A stretch of 64,000 nucleotides of DNA from positions 1,240,001 to 1,304,000 of the forward strand of contig CP182107.1 of the NCBI GenBank assembly GCA_051122655.1, in the 5' to 3' direction. Of this stretch, positions 32,280 through 41,696 are shown one piece after another. The notes below the pieces were generated by a model. That model made no database searches. It was not told the origin of the DNA and saw nothing but the letters and a program-made list of their open reading frames with translations. The translations under genes and the position numbers were made by a program. Each line of letters opens with the position of its first letter. Position 1 is the first letter of the stretch. This stretch comes from Pasteurella sp030783905 (GTDB lineage Bacteria; Pseudomonadota; Gammaproteobacteria; Enterobacterales; Pasteurellaceae).

Positions 32280-33812
32280 ATGACAACGCCTGTAGTGGCT
32301 CTTGTTGGTCGCCCAAATGTGGGAAAATCAACATTATTTAACCGTTTAACCCGCACACGTGATGCGTTGGTAGCGGATTTTCCCGGCTTAACGCGCGACC
32401 GTAAATATGGCCAAGCCCATATTGCAGGTTATGATTTTATCGTGATCGATACTGGCGGGATTGATGGCACAGAAGAAGGGGTGGAAGAAAAAATGGCGGA
32501 GCAATCCTTGCTTGCCATTGAAGAAGCCGATGTGGTGCTGTTTTTAGTGGATGCCCGCGCTGGCTTAACGTCTGCTGATATTGGTATCGCAAACTATTTA
32601 CGTCAACGCCAACATAAAATCACCGTTGTTGTGGCAAATAAGACCGATGGCATTGATGCGGATTCCCATTGTGCTGAGTTTTATCAATTAGGTTTAGGTG
32701 AGATCGAACAAATTGCTGCATCGCAAGGGCGTGGCGTCTCTGCGTTAATGGAACAAGTTTTAGCACCGATTGCGGAGAAAATGAATGCCGAAAAGCCTGA
32801 GCAACGTGCGGTAGAAAATCCAGATATTTCTGAAGTAGAAGCACAAGACGAATGGGATCACGATTTCGATTTCTCTAATGAAGAAGATACCGCCCTGTTA
32901 GATGACGCCATTGCCGAAGAACTGGATCAACAAGATAAAAATATCAAAATCGCCATTGTTGGACGTCCAAATGTGGGTAAATCGACTTTAACAAATCGCA
33001 TTTTAGGTGAAGATCGCGTGGTCGTGTATGACTTACCCGGTACAACGCGCGACAGTATTTATATTCCCATGGAACGCGATGGACAGCATTACACCATTAT
33101 TGATACTGCCGGGGTACGTAAGCGTGGCAAAGTCCATTTAGCGGTAGAAAAATTCTCAGTGATCAAAACCTTACAAGCAATTCAAGATGCTAATGTGGTG
33201 CTGTTAACCATTGATGCGCGCGAAGGCGTGTCTGATCAAGACTTATCTTTGCTAGGTTTTATTTTAAACGCGGGACGTTCATTGGTGATCGTGGTGAACA
33301 AATGGGACGGTTTAAATCAAGATATTAAAGATCAAGTGAAATCGGAGCTTGATCGCCGTTTAGATTTTATTGATTTTGCTCGTGTGCATTTTATTTCTGC
33401 TTTACACGGCAGTGGCGTGGGTAACTTATTTGACTCTATTCAAGAAGCCTATGCTTGTGCGACACAAAAAATGACCACATCGATGTTGACACGTATTTTA
33501 CAAATGGCAACCGATGAGCACCAGCCACCAATGATGGGCGGTCGTCGCATTAAACTAAAATACGCCCATCCAGGTGGTTATAATCCGCCTATTATCGTGA
33601 TACACGGCAACCAAATGGATAAACTCCCTGACGCTTACAAACGTTATTTATCCAATTATTATCGTCGTAGTTTGAAAATCATCGGCTCACCTATTCGTTT
33701 ATTATTCCAAGAAGGCAATAATCCATTTGCAGGTAAACGTAATAAATTGACGCCAAATCAATTACGCAAACGCAAACGCTTAATGAAGTTTATTAAGAAA
33801 TCCAAACGTTAA
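32280..33812 (+). CDS. der: Ribosome-assembly GTPase Der (EngA)
   Basis: Essential double GTPase that matures the 50S subunit. It is 510 aa. Two G domains in tandem each have the P-loop GRPNVGKST, a DTGGIDG or DTAGVRKRG switch, and an NKTDG or NKWDG specificity motif. An acidic linker (EVEAQDEWDHDFDFSNEEDT) joins them; a KH-like domain follows and the C-terminus is basic (KRKRLMKFIKKSKR). Confidence 0.97.
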   Translation: MTTPVVALVGRPNVGKSTLFNRLTRTRDALVADFPGLTRDRKYGQAHIAGYDFIVIDTGGIDGTEEGVEEKMAEQSLLAIEEADVVLFLVDARAGLTSADIGIANYLRQRQHKITVVVANKTDGIDADSHCAEFYQLGLGEIEQIAASQGRGVSALMEQVLAPIAEKMNAEKPEQRAVENPDISEVEAQDEWDHDFDFSNEEDTALLDDAIAEELDQQDKNIKIAIVGRPNVGKSTLTNRILGEDRVVVYDLPGTTRDSIYIPMERDGQHYTIIDTAGVRKRGKVHLAVEKFSVIKTLQAIQDANVVLLTIDAREGVSDQDLSLLGFILNAGRSLVIVVNKWDGLNQDIKDQVKSELDRRLDFIDFARVHFISALHGSGVGNLFDSIQEAYACATQKMTTSMLTRILQMATDEHQPPMMGGRRIKLKYAHPGGYNPPIIVIHGNQMDKLPDAYKRYLSNYYRRSLKIIGSPIRLLFQEGNNPFAGKRNKLTPNQLRKRKRLMKFIKKSKR

Positions 33813-33826
33813 TCAGCGACCGAGAT

Positions 33827-33855
33827 AGCGCCTATTTCCTTTTTCGATAGGCGCT
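33827..33855 (+). terminator. Hairpin after der
   Basis: AGCGCCTAT/ATAGGCGCT, a 9-bp stem with an 11-base loop, no T run on plus. Probably a weak or Rho-assisted terminator or an RNA-stabilising hairpin. Confidence 0.5.
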
Positions 33856-33886
33856 GTGTTGTCGGTGTATAGACAGGATAACTGAC

Positions 33887-34282
33887 ATGGCAAATAAAAA
33901 AACGTTAATCCTTTTCCCGCTCATCACGCAGGGTATTTTTTCCCTCTTCCTCCCCTTTTTTCATGCGTTCCATCTCAAAGGGTTAACGGATGTCTTTATT
34001 TTAACCACTGTACCAGCTTTTTTATTTGCTTTAGTTTGTGTGTATTACCAATTTCATCAACGTAATCTAGTGCAAATTGCGTTTTTCTCAGGCGCAATCA
34101 GTTTCTTTTATACCTTAACAGTGTTGTCTTTCTTTCTGTTTCAGGAAACATTCACTGAACCCATGTCGTTATGGGAACAGAGTTTAGCACTGCTATTTTA
34201 TGCGATGATGTTTGCTTTACCGAGTATGATGTATGCCATGGTGGTGTTACGTCTTTTGTTAAGAAAAGCCCCAAAGACTTAA
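33887..34282 (+). CDS. Small membrane protein, function unknown
   Basis: A 131-aa protein, mostly hydrophobic, with four likely transmembrane helices (around 8-28, 38-58, 66-90 and 100-124) and a basic C-terminus. No motif that I recognise. ATG follows GGATAACTGAC, a weak ribosome-binding site. It lies alone between der and a shared terminator. Real gene by composition and frame, function open. Confidence 0.68.
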   Translation: MANKKTLILFPLITQGIFSLFLPFFHAFHLKGLTDVFILTTVPAFLFALVCVYYQFHQRNLVQIAFFSGAISFFYTLTVLSFFLFQETFTEPMSLWEQSLALLFYAMMFALPSMMYAMVVLRLLLRKAPKT

Positions 34283-34284
34283 AC

Positions 34285-34314
34285 AAAAAGCGCGGATTGA
34301 TTTCCGCGCCTTTT
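34285..34314. terminator. Bidirectional terminator
   Basis: AAAAAGCGCGGA/TCCGCGCCTTTT hairpin with a 6-base loop between the convergent membrane-protein gene and ftsP; A and T tracts on either side. Confidence 0.82.
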
Positions 34315-34325
34315 CGTTATCCCTG

Positions 34326-35732
34326 TTATTGCACAACCAACAACCTGATACACCCTTTATCGGCTAACATTAAATTTGAGGATCCAAACAAGAAAGGGTG
34401 ATTATTCGATGACATTTGTTCAAATTTTACTAAAATTTGGACTTTACCCTTAATCAACACACTGTCCTTCCAGACAACTTCACTTTGTTCTATTGGTGTA
34501 TCATCAATGCTTTCGATCAAAAATTTAGCACCTTGAATACGAAACCCCATGGCACCATTTGCGGTTAAGGTCCAACGTTCGGTTGTATTTAATTTAGCAT
34601 TGGTGACACGTTTAGGATCAAAGTGCTTGTCATTGACCATTCCCGTATTGACATCAAAATGAAAGTGGCGTTCTTGTACCACTTTATTGGCTAAATTCGC
34701 CACCGCATCCGTGTTGAATTGTGGTTCAGCCTGTTTGGAAAAGACCGAAGCAAGCCCTTCAGGACGGAGCTCTAACACAGTATTATCGACTAATTCATTT
34801 TCATCAGCGAAAAGCGAAGTGAAAATATACAAAACATCCCGTTTTTCACCGGCAATAAGACGGACATTTTCCCCTTCGTTCAAATCAATCAATAATTCAA
34901 TGCGCTCACTGGGTGCCAACACAATGGATTTCAAGATTTTAGCTTGCGGTAAAAAACCTTGATCAGTTGCAATCAAACGCATATCGCGATCATCATCTAA
35001 ACGCAATTCATAATGACGTGATAACGAGGCATTGACTAAACGTAATCGAACCCATCCTCGTGGTACATTAAGATAAGGGGCTTCTTGTCCATTCACAAAC
35101 AAGCGATTACCTAAAAAAGCGTTTTGATTTGGCTGAAATAATTGTAATCCCTGAGTATTCAAACGCATATCTTGCAAAATCAGCGGGATATCATTAACAC
35201 CATATTTATGTGGCAAGCCTGATTTCAAGCTTTGCGGATCCTCCACAATCCACATTCCAACTAAACCGCGATAAGTTTGATAGGCTGAATTTGCTAATGA
35301 AACAGAATGGTACCAACAGGTTGATGCGGGTTGAGTAATCGGAATTATCGGTGACCAGGTTTCTTTAGGCTGTAACGCACGTCCTACACCACCCAGTAGC
35401 TCGCCACTCGCTTGCAACCCCTGAATAGTCATACAAACTGCTTGCGATAAGGTATTACGATAATTTAATTTGGCAAAATCACCCTGACGAATTTTGATTG
35501 TGGGACCTAAATAATGCCCATTAAATCCCCACACTTCGACGTTTTTGCCATGCTCTAATGGATATTGCACACTATCTAGGCTAAGGAAAATCGGCTTACC
35601 TCGCCGAGTTTCTAACAATGGCGGGATACGTAACGCTTGGCGGCTTGCCGCCAAGAGCGAGGACGGCAAGACTGAAAGTGCCGTGGCGATTAAACTGGTT
35701 TTGAAAAACTGGCGACGCGCAGGATTATCCAT
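34326..35732 (-). CDS. ftsP: Cell division protein FtsP (SufI)
   Basis: Periplasmic protein with a multicopper-oxidase fold but no copper sites, thought to protect the divisome under stress. It is 468 aa. The N-terminus is a twin-arginine signal (RRQFFKTSLIATALS), so it is exported folded by Tat. The body has cupredoxin-like stretches (GHYLGPTIKIRQGDFAKLNY, STCWYHSVSLANSAYQTYRG), while the HxH copper-ligand pairs of true oxidases are not seen. It sits three bases after plsC on the same strand, the plsC-ftsP order also found in E. coli. Confidence 0.88.
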   Translation of the reverse strand: MDNPARRQFFKTSLIATALSVLPSSLLAASRQALRIPPLLETRRGKPIFLSLDSVQYPLEHGKNVEVWGFNGHYLGPTIKIRQGDFAKLNYRNTLSQAVCMTIQGLQASGELLGGVGRALQPKETWSPIIPITQPASTCWYHSVSLANSAYQTYRGLVGMWIVEDPQSLKSGLPHKYGVNDIPLILQDMRLNTQGLQLFQPNQNAFLGNRLFVNGQEAPYLNVPRGWVRLRLVNASLSRHYELRLDDDRDMRLIATDQGFLPQAKILKSIVLAPSERIELLIDLNEGENVRLIAGEKRDVLYIFTSLFADENELVDNTVLELRPEGLASVFSKQAEPQFNTDAVANLANKVVQERHFHFDVNTGMVNDKHFDPKRVTNAKLNTTERWTLTANGAMGFRIQGAKFLIESIDDTPIEQSEVVWKDSVLIKGKVQILVKFEQMSSNNHPFLFGSSNLMLADKGCIRLLVVQ

Positions 35733-35735
35733 TTG

Positions 35736-36461
35736 TTAGTTACTCTGTTGTGCTATTTCTGCATCCAACTCTGCAATACGTTGCGCCATAATTTGATGGC
35801 AATGTGCTGCAAGCTCACGTACGTTGTCTTTGTCATACCCTGAAATATCAATGGGTTCCATCATTTCACAAATCACTTTGCCATTATTCCAACGATTTAA
35901 ATCGATCTTACCTTGTGTCGTTGAACACACAACGGGCACAATAGGCACGCCCGCTGCTAGTGCAGCATAAAATGCCCCCGTTTTAAACGGTAATAAGCCA
36001 CGTCCACGACTCCGCGTACCTTCTGGGAACATCCAAACGGATAAATTATCATCGTGAATACGGCGAGCGACTTCATTCATGGTGCCGTGTGCTTTGGTAC
36101 GATTTTCACGGTCAATCAAAATATTGCCTGTCACCCAATACAACAAACCAAAAAAGGGTACCCAAATTAAACTTTTTTTTCCCACACTCACGGTTCTTGG
36201 TTGCACCATATAAGAAATGGTGACCATATCATAATTATTTTGGTGATTACCAATATAAATACACCGCCCTAATTTATCGACATTTTGAGGGAAACGGTGC
36301 TCGACATCTAAGCCAAAGAGGGGATGAAGACGTCCAAACCAACGAGCCATAATGCCTACGTTGCTAGGATTACGAAAACGGATAAAGGAGTAAATTGACC
36401 CCAACACACAAATTAAGATACAACAAAAAACGATCACTATCGTACGCAATAATTTTAACAT
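35736..36461 (-). CDS. plsC: 1-acyl-sn-glycerol-3-phosphate acyltransferase PlsC
   Basis: Inner-membrane enzyme that acylates lysophosphatidic acid to phosphatidic acid. It is 241 aa with an N-terminal membrane helix (IVIVFCCILICVLGSIYSFI). The acyltransferase motifs are intact: HX4D in NHQNNYDM, the GNILIDREN block and FPEGTRSRGRGLLPFK. Followed directly by ftsP. Confidence 0.94.
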   Translation of the reverse strand: MLKLLRTIVIVFCCILICVLGSIYSFIRFRNPSNVGIMARWFGRLHPLFGLDVEHRFPQNVDKLGRCIYIGNHQNNYDMVTISYMVQPRTVSVGKKSLIWVPFFGLLYWVTGNILIDRENRTKAHGTMNEVARRIHDDNLSVWMFPEGTRSRGRGLLPFKTGAFYAALAAGVPIVPVVCSTTQGKIDLNRWNNGKVICEMMEPIDISGYDKDNVRELAAHCHQIMAQRIAELDAEIAQQSN

Positions 36462-36571
36462 AATGCTATTCCTTCAAATATTTGGCTAAGTATAGCGAAA
36501 TTGCCGGAATATGTGTATAAATCAACATAAAAAATGTGCTACTCTAAATAAAAAAGAGTGCTATAAAACGG

Positions 36572-37291
36572 ATGAAAAAGACCTATTTTATTGCGGATTT
36601 ACATCTCAGCGAAAACCGCCCCCAATTAACTGCCTTATTCTGTGATTTTATGCAGCAACTTGCGCCACAAGCGGAGGCGCTTTATATTTTGGGCGATTTA
36701 TTCGATTTTTGGATTGGGGATGATGAAAAATCCGATCTCATTTATACTGTCCAGCAACACATTCATCGCCTGAGTTGTCAGGGCGTCAGATGTTACTTTC
36801 AACACGGTAATCGGGATTTTCTGATTGGCAAACGCTTTGCTGCCGCTTGTGGAATGACATTATTACCCACTTATCAACAAATTGATTTATATGGTGAGAC
36901 GGTTTTGCTCTGTCATGGTGATACGCTGTGTATTGATGATGTTGCCTATCAACAATACCGAAAAAAAGTGCACCAAAAATGGCGCCAGTGGCTATTTTTA
37001 CATCTTCCGTTGAAAGTGCGGTTAAAAATCGCAGAGAAAATTCGAGCACGCAGTAAGGCGGATAAAAAAAGGAAGTCTGACCAAATTATGGATGTAAATC
37101 CTGACTTTGTGTTACAGACCTTCGCCCAATTTGGCGTTAAAAAAATCATTCACGGGCATACTCATCGTCAAAATATTCATCACATTCCACCGCACTTTAC
37201 CCGCATTGTGCTCGGTGATTGGGGTGATACGGCGTCCATTCTTGAAGTCAATGAGCAACAACAGATCCGTTTTTTAACCGGAAAGGAGTAA
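36572..37291 (+). CDS. lpxH: UDP-2,3-diacylglucosamine hydrolase LpxH
   Basis: Manganese-dependent phosphoesterase of lipid A synthesis that splits UDP-2,3-diacylglucosamine to lipid X and UMP, at the inner membrane face. It is 239 aa. Metal ligands are in IADLHLSENRP, YILGDLFDFWIGDD, QHGNRDFLIG, LCHGDTLCIDD and HGHTHRQNIH, the full calcineurin-like set. It is followed after three bases by a membrane protein gene, so the two are probably co-transcribed. Confidence 0.95.
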   Translation: MKKTYFIADLHLSENRPQLTALFCDFMQQLAPQAEALYILGDLFDFWIGDDEKSDLIYTVQQHIHRLSCQGVRCYFQHGNRDFLIGKRFAAACGMTLLPTYQQIDLYGETVLLCHGDTLCIDDVAYQQYRKKVHQKWRQWLFLHLPLKVRLKIAEKIRARSKADKKRKSDQIMDVNPDFVLQTFAQFGVKKIIHGHTHRQNIHHIPPHFTRIVLGDWGDTASILEVNEQQQIRFLTGKE

Positions 37292-37294
37292 CAT

Positions 37295-37801
37295 ATGGCT
37301 GATCCACATATTCAATCCCCGATGGATGGTTGGGATTATCTCACGGTGATTTTATACCGCTCTGGCTTTGTCTTAGCCGGCATCATGACGTTGCTTTTAC
37401 CTTATAAAGCGGACATTGCCCATCTTGGTTTACTCATTGCTGCGACACTGTGTGCATCAAGTTTACATATTTATATGAAAGCGTTTCGTCTTATCTTACA
37501 AATGGCAACGTGGGTGGCATTGAGTTGCCAAGTACTGGGTTTTGAATCACTCGCCTTAGGTGGGGCGTTAGTCACATTAGGCGGATTATGCTATAAAGAA
37601 TATTTCTGTTTCCGGGTGTTTTTATTAAATCTACAACCCTTATTCGTTGCGGTGCTGTGGTGTGTATTACTCTTAAATAACCCTGTCGTGATACAAATCA
37701 TGTCACTGATTGTGGCAATACTCTTCCTGATTTTAGCCGTCAAAAAATGGCAAATGCCATTACATTTTGATATCGGTGACAAAACGAAATATCAAGTCTA
37801 A
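37295..37801 (+). CDS. Membrane protein, DUF2301-like
   Basis: A 168-aa integral membrane protein with about five hydrophobic helices and a short polar C-terminus. It looks like the DUF2301 family of uncharacterised inner-membrane proteins, which I recall from Haemophilus and Pasteurella; typical bits are MDGWDYLTVILYRSGFVLAG near the start and CYKEYFCFRVFLLNLQP. No function known. Three bases after lpxH, and closed by a terminator. Confidence 0.75.
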   Translation: MADPHIQSPMDGWDYLTVILYRSGFVLAGIMTLLLPYKADIAHLGLLIAATLCASSLHIYMKAFRLILQMATWVALSCQVLGFESLALGGALVTLGGLCYKEYFCFRVFLLNLQPLFVAVLWCVLLLNNPVVIQIMSLIVAILFLILAVKKWQMPLHFDIGDKTKYQV

Positions 37802-37805
37802 AACA

Positions 37806-37831
37806 AAAGGCGAATCCAACGATTCGCCTTT
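37806..37831. terminator. Bidirectional terminator
   Basis: Perfect 11-bp stem AAAGGCGAATC/GATTCGCCTTT with loop CAAC, between the convergent membrane gene and efp. Confidence 0.85.
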
Positions 37832-37858
37832 CTGATGCAATTTCATGCAATGTCGTGA

Positions 37859-38425
37859 TTATTTCACACGTGAGACATATTCGCCTGAACGGGTATCGAC
37901 TTTAATCACTTCGCCAATTTGTACGAACAATGGCACTTTTACTACCGCACCTGTACTTAATGTGGCCGGTTTACCACCTGTTCCTGCCGTATCCCCTTTT
38001 AGGCCTGGATCAGTATCGATAATTTCTAATTCCACAAAGTTTGGTGGCGTAACGCTGATTGGTGCACCATTCCATAAGGTGACGATGCAATCTGCTTGGT
38101 CTAATAACCATTTTTCTGCATCACCGATGGCTTTTGCATCTGCTGAGTATTGTTCAAAGGTTTCTGGATGCATAAAATACCAGAAGGCATCATCTTTGTA
38201 AGAGTAAGTTAAGTTTAAGTCCATTACATCAGCTGCTTCAACAGAGGTACCAGATTTAAAGTTAACATCTAATACTTTGCCAGAAATTAATTTACGAATA
38301 CGTGTACGAGTGAATGCTTGACCTTTTCCTGGTTTAACAAATTCATTTTCAACGATCACACAAGGCTCACCGTCCTGCATAAATTTTAGACCTGGTTTGA
38401 AATCACTGGTAGTATATGTAGCCAT
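37859..38425 (-). CDS. efp: Translation elongation factor P
   Basis: tRNA-shaped factor that rescues ribosomes stalled at polyproline. It is 188 aa, three beta-barrel domains. Lys34 in the tip loop FVKPGKGQAF is the site that is beta-lysylated in species with EpmA/EpmB; epmB is the next gene on the opposite strand, which fits. Their promoters share a spacer of a few dozen bases. Confidence 0.96.
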   Translation of the reverse strand: MATYTTSDFKPGLKFMQDGEPCVIVENEFVKPGKGQAFTRTRIRKLISGKVLDVNFKSGTSVEAADVMDLNLTYSYKDDAFWYFMHPETFEQYSADAKAIGDAEKWLLDQADCIVTLWNGAPISVTPPNFVELEIIDTDPGLKGDTAGTGGKPATLSTGAVVKVPLFVQIGEVIKVDTRSGEYVSRVK

Positions 38426-38460
38426 ATTATCCTCAAGTTATAAAGAGATTGTTTTTAAAA

Positions 38461-39474
38461 GTGCATATTTTAACTCAAAACATAGCCATTAGAGAAGAAC
38501 AAAGTTGGACAGATCACTTAGCCAATGCCATATCCGACCCAAAAATCTTATTAAAAACCCTCAATTTACCCACTGAATATGTTGAACAAGACCTCCATGC
38601 ACGCCGTTTATTTCCTGTTAGGGTGCCCCTTCCATTTGTGGCAAAAATGGAAAAAGGTAACCCCAAGGATCCGCTTTTGTTACAAGTAATGAGTGCGCGT
38701 GAAGAATTTTTACAAGTTGAAGGCTTTAGCAAAGATCCTTTAGAGGAACAAGCGGCGGTGGTGCCGAGTGTTTTGCATAAATACCGTAACCGCTTATTAC
38801 TGATGGTTAAAGGCGGTTGTGCGGTCAATTGCCGTTATTGTTTTCGTCGCCATTTTCCTTATGCGGATAACAAAGGTAATAAAGCTAATTGGCAAAAAGC
38901 ACTGGATTACATTGCACAGCATTCAGAAATAGAAGAAGTCATTTTTTCAGGGGGCGATCCCCTAATGGCCAAAGATCATGAGTTGGATTGGTTGATAAAA
39001 AAGCTCGAAAACATACCGCACTTACAACGTTTACGTATTCATACTCGTTTACCTGTCGTCATCCCACAGCGTATTACGGAACAACTTTGCCAAATGCTTT
39101 CCGCATGTCGTTTTCAAACTGTACTGGTCACACATATTAATCACCCCAACGAAATCGATACACATTTGGTACAGGCTATGGATAAACTAAAAAATGCAGG
39201 CATTGTGCTATTAAACCAAGCCGTTCTTCTCAAAGGCGTTAATGATAATGCACACATTCTCAAACAATTAGGTGATAAATTATTCGCTAGTCAGATTTTA
39301 CCTTATTACTTACATTTGTTAGATAAAGTCGAAGGTGCCAGTCATTTCTATCTCGATGATCAACAGGCTTTGACCATTTACAAAGAATTACAAAGTCTCA
39401 CTTCAGGCTATTTAGTGCCGAAATTAGCACGAGAAATTGCCAAAGAAGCGAATAAAACCCTCTATACAGCATAG
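38461..39474 (+). CDS. epmB: L-lysine 2,3-aminomutase EpmB
   Basis: Radical-SAM, PLP-dependent enzyme converting (S)-alpha-lysine to (R)-beta-lysine, which EpmA then attaches to EF-P. It has the radical-SAM motif CAVNCRYCFRRHFPY, preceded by LLLMVKGG, and the PLP lysine region in the C-terminal SGYLVPKLAREI. I prefer the GTG at 38461 (MHILTQN, 337 aa), matching relatives and leaving AGAG upstream; an in-frame TTG at 38449 has no space for a ribosome-binding site. Divergent from efp. epmA is not in the window. Confidence 0.92.
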   Translation: MHILTQNIAIREEQSWTDHLANAISDPKILLKTLNLPTEYVEQDLHARRLFPVRVPLPFVAKMEKGNPKDPLLLQVMSAREEFLQVEGFSKDPLEEQAAVVPSVLHKYRNRLLLMVKGGCAVNCRYCFRRHFPYADNKGNKANWQKALDYIAQHSEIEEVIFSGGDPLMAKDHELDWLIKKLENIPHLQRLRIHTRLPVVIPQRITEQLCQMLSACRFQTVLVTHINHPNEIDTHLVQAMDKLKNAGIVLLNQAVLLKGVNDNAHILKQLGDKLFASQILPYYLHLLDKVEGASHFYLDDQQALTIYKELQSLTSGYLVPKLAREIAKEANKTLYTA

Positions 39475-39571
39475 GAAAATGAACAAATATCCTTTAGAAT
39501 AAGTTAAATTTTGACCGCACATTGAGTGTATATGAGTAAGTAAGCTAGCTATTTAGAATCGAGGTACTATC

Positions 39572-40735
39572 GTGGATTCAGAAAAACACACCCCAGAAAA
39601 TCAACATAAACCAGAACAAAACGAACTGGATTTAGAATTTAGTCAAGTAGAGCCAATTACGCGCAAAAAAATGGCTAAACCGACGACGCCTTCTTTTTTT
39701 GATAGCGTAAAAGGCGTTTTTGCGAAAAAAACACAACACGACGCAACCTTGAATGCCACTGCTCAAGCACCTTCATTTAACGAAGCGTCTTCCTCCCTAA
39801 ATGCCACACAGGCTGATTTGAACACTAATGAACAGAATAGCGAACAGCCAAACCAAGAGGCTGTGGCAGCAGCGGTTGTTGCAACAGGTGTAAATTGGAA
39901 AAACCCCGAAACTTGGCCATTCTTACAAATGCTACCACAACGTCATCGTCGTTTATTTGTCGCATTATTTGGCTTGATTTTATTATTAATCATTTTCTTT
40001 GCACTCAAGCCAAGCTCACAAACGGTCCAATCCTTTGAGCAACAAAATAGCCAAGCTGTGCCTATTCAATTTCAGCCATTAGAAAAAGGTCAAACCGTTG
40101 AAAATAACGTTTTAGATAACTTAAATCAGCCAGCTGACAACAACGCAGAAACAGCTCAAGCTAGCGCAACAACTGCACCTGTCACTCAGGAAAACACGCA
40201 CTATTCTCCAACAACAGGAACGGAAAGCACGCCCGTTGTAGTCCCACCAACCAAAGTGGAACAAAGTGTAGAACCCAAAATAGTATCGACTGACATAGAG
40301 AAACCTAAAACAGTCGAGAAAGTGGTGAATGAAAAAGTTGCGACTGACAAGTCAAAAGTGACCGAAAAACCGAAAACCGTCGAAAAAGCGAAAACCACAG
40401 AAAAACCAAGCCAAAGTGAAAAAGCCAAAGTCGAGAAAAAAGTGGCGCCTGTGGTCGAAGCGAGTCCCGCGAAAACCAGCAATAGCAGTAGTAAAACCTT
40501 AACTATTCCACAAGGGGTCAGCTTGATGCAGGTTTTCCGTAATCACAATTTAAATATTGCGGATGTTAATGCAATGACAAAAGCCACTGGCGCGGGTAAT
40601 GCACTAAGTAACTTTAAAGCGGGTGATAAAGTACACCTGTCGGTTAACACGCAAGGACGTGTGGCTGAGCTCCGCTTAGAAAATGGTGCCAAATTTATTC
40701 GTCAATCAGATGGTAGCTATATTTATAAAAAATAA
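39572..40735 (+). CDS. oapA: Opacity-associated protein A-like, cell-surface/peptidoglycan-associated
   Basis: A 387-aa protein starting at GTG 39572 after GAGG. It has a polar N-terminal cytoplasmic part (about 1-125), one membrane helix near 130-147 (LFVALFGLILLLIIFFAL), a long low-complexity linker of Thr/Lys/Glu/Val/Pro (many EKPKTVEK-like units) and a C-terminal OapA/LysM-like domain (TLTIPQGVSLMQVFRNHNLN). OapA governs colony opacity and adherence in H. influenzae; similar C-terminal domains bind the cell wall. The linker suggests it spans the periplasm. The usual partner oapB is not adjacent. Confidence 0.82.
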   Translation: MDSEKHTPENQHKPEQNELDLEFSQVEPITRKKMAKPTTPSFFDSVKGVFAKKTQHDATLNATAQAPSFNEASSSLNATQADLNTNEQNSEQPNQEAVAAAVVATGVNWKNPETWPFLQMLPQRHRRLFVALFGLILLLIIFFALKPSSQTVQSFEQQNSQAVPIQFQPLEKGQTVENNVLDNLNQPADNNAETAQASATTAPVTQENTHYSPTTGTESTPVVVPPTKVEQSVEPKIVSTDIEKPKTVEKVVNEKVATDKSKVTEKPKTVEKAKTTEKPSQSEKAKVEKKVAPVVEASPAKTSNSSSKTLTIPQGVSLMQVFRNHNLNIADVNAMTKATGAGNALSNFKAGDKVHLSVNTQGRVAELRLENGAKFIRQSDGSYIYKK

Positions 40736-40751
40736 TCTCCCGCTCTAAAAG

Positions 40752-40787
40752 AAAGCCCGTGTAGTGCCTATCACACGGGCTTTTTTT
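40752..40787 (+). terminator. Terminator after oapA
   Basis: AAAGCCCGTG/CACGGGCTTT stem with a T run on plus, 17 bases past the stop. Confidence 0.85.
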
Positions 40788-40803
40788 ATTCTCTCTGACT
40801 ATT

Positions 40804-41547
40804 TTATTCGCTATCCATCACCGCAAAGACTCTGGCGTTAAACCCTGGTGCATGTTGAATTTTCGGTACACCAATAAAAATGGCAGCGCCCGTTGCCGGT
40901 AATTGAGCTAAATTGGTGAGCACTTCCACTTGGTATTTATTTTGCGATAACCAATAGCGCTCACCCACTAAATCATTATTTTTCGTAAAATCTAGCGCAC
41001 TGTCTGTATCTAAGGTTTCATGCCCAATTGCGCTCACATTGCGTTGTTCATGTAAAAATTTGAGTGCCTCTAATGACCAACCCGGTGTATGAGCCTGCCC
41101 AGTTTCATCACGATTATAGAAGGCTGTCTGATCGTGCCATCTGGACGACCAGCCACTAGCAAATGCCACAAAACTACCTTCTGCGATTTTGCCATGTTCT
41201 GCTTCAAACGCCAAAATATCGTCAACCGATAAGAGATAATCTGGGTTTTCCTTCACCGCTTGTTCTTTATGAATCACATATAACGGCAACACCAATTCCA
41301 GCACGGGAATCTCATCTAGATAGCGTGTATTTGGGGCAAAATGAATAGGTGCATCAAGATGCGTACCATATTGGCTCACTAAGGTATATTGAGTAGCAAA
41401 AAAGCCATCATTTTCAACAGTAAATAAGGTGTTTGTTTCAATTGGCTTGAAAGCAGAAAAATAAGGAATCTCTGGATTCACGTCATGTGATAAATCCACC
41501 CATTTTTGCGTTTTTAAAAAAGCAATCGCTTGTGCCACAGTATTCAT
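40804..41547 (-). CDS. Cyclase/kynurenine-formamidase-like metal hydrolase
   Basis: A 247-aa member of the cyclase (KynB-like) family. The metal-binding signature is QYGTHLDAPIHF; further family bits are WVDLSHDVNPEIPYF near the start and AIGHETLDTDSALD. Members hydrolyse amide or cyclic amide bonds, e.g. N-formylkynurenine; no kyn genes are near, so the substrate is unknown. I use ATG 41547 because GGAG lies six bases before it; the overlapping ATG at 41550 is only three from it. Confidence 0.8.
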   Translation of the reverse strand: MNTVAQAIAFLKTQKWVDLSHDVNPEIPYFSAFKPIETNTLFTVENDGFFATQYTLVSQYGTHLDAPIHFAPNTRYLDEIPVLELVLPLYVIHKEQAVKENPDYLLSVDDILAFEAEHGKIAEGSFVAFASGWSSRWHDQTAFYNRDETGQAHTPGWSLEALKFLHEQRNVSAIGHETLDTDSALDFTKNNDLVGERYWLSQNKYQVEVLTNLAQLPATGAAIFIGVPKIQHAPGFNARVFAVMDSE

Positions 41548-41696
41548 CATTCACTCCTTCATTTATGCTTGATCACCCCTTTACTTATAGACGATCTTTC
41601 GTCTTAATTCAAAGAACCACAAAGTCTGACTTAGCACGAAAGATTATATACAGTTACGCAATCAAGTGCCGATGCACACAGAGCAAGGGGAAATTA

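Noticed and set aside
32620..32844. Antisense frame inside der
   Set aside because: Shadow of the der coding frame with no ribosome-binding site; the same holds for the many other antisense frames across hflK, thrA, thrC, fecD and citF.
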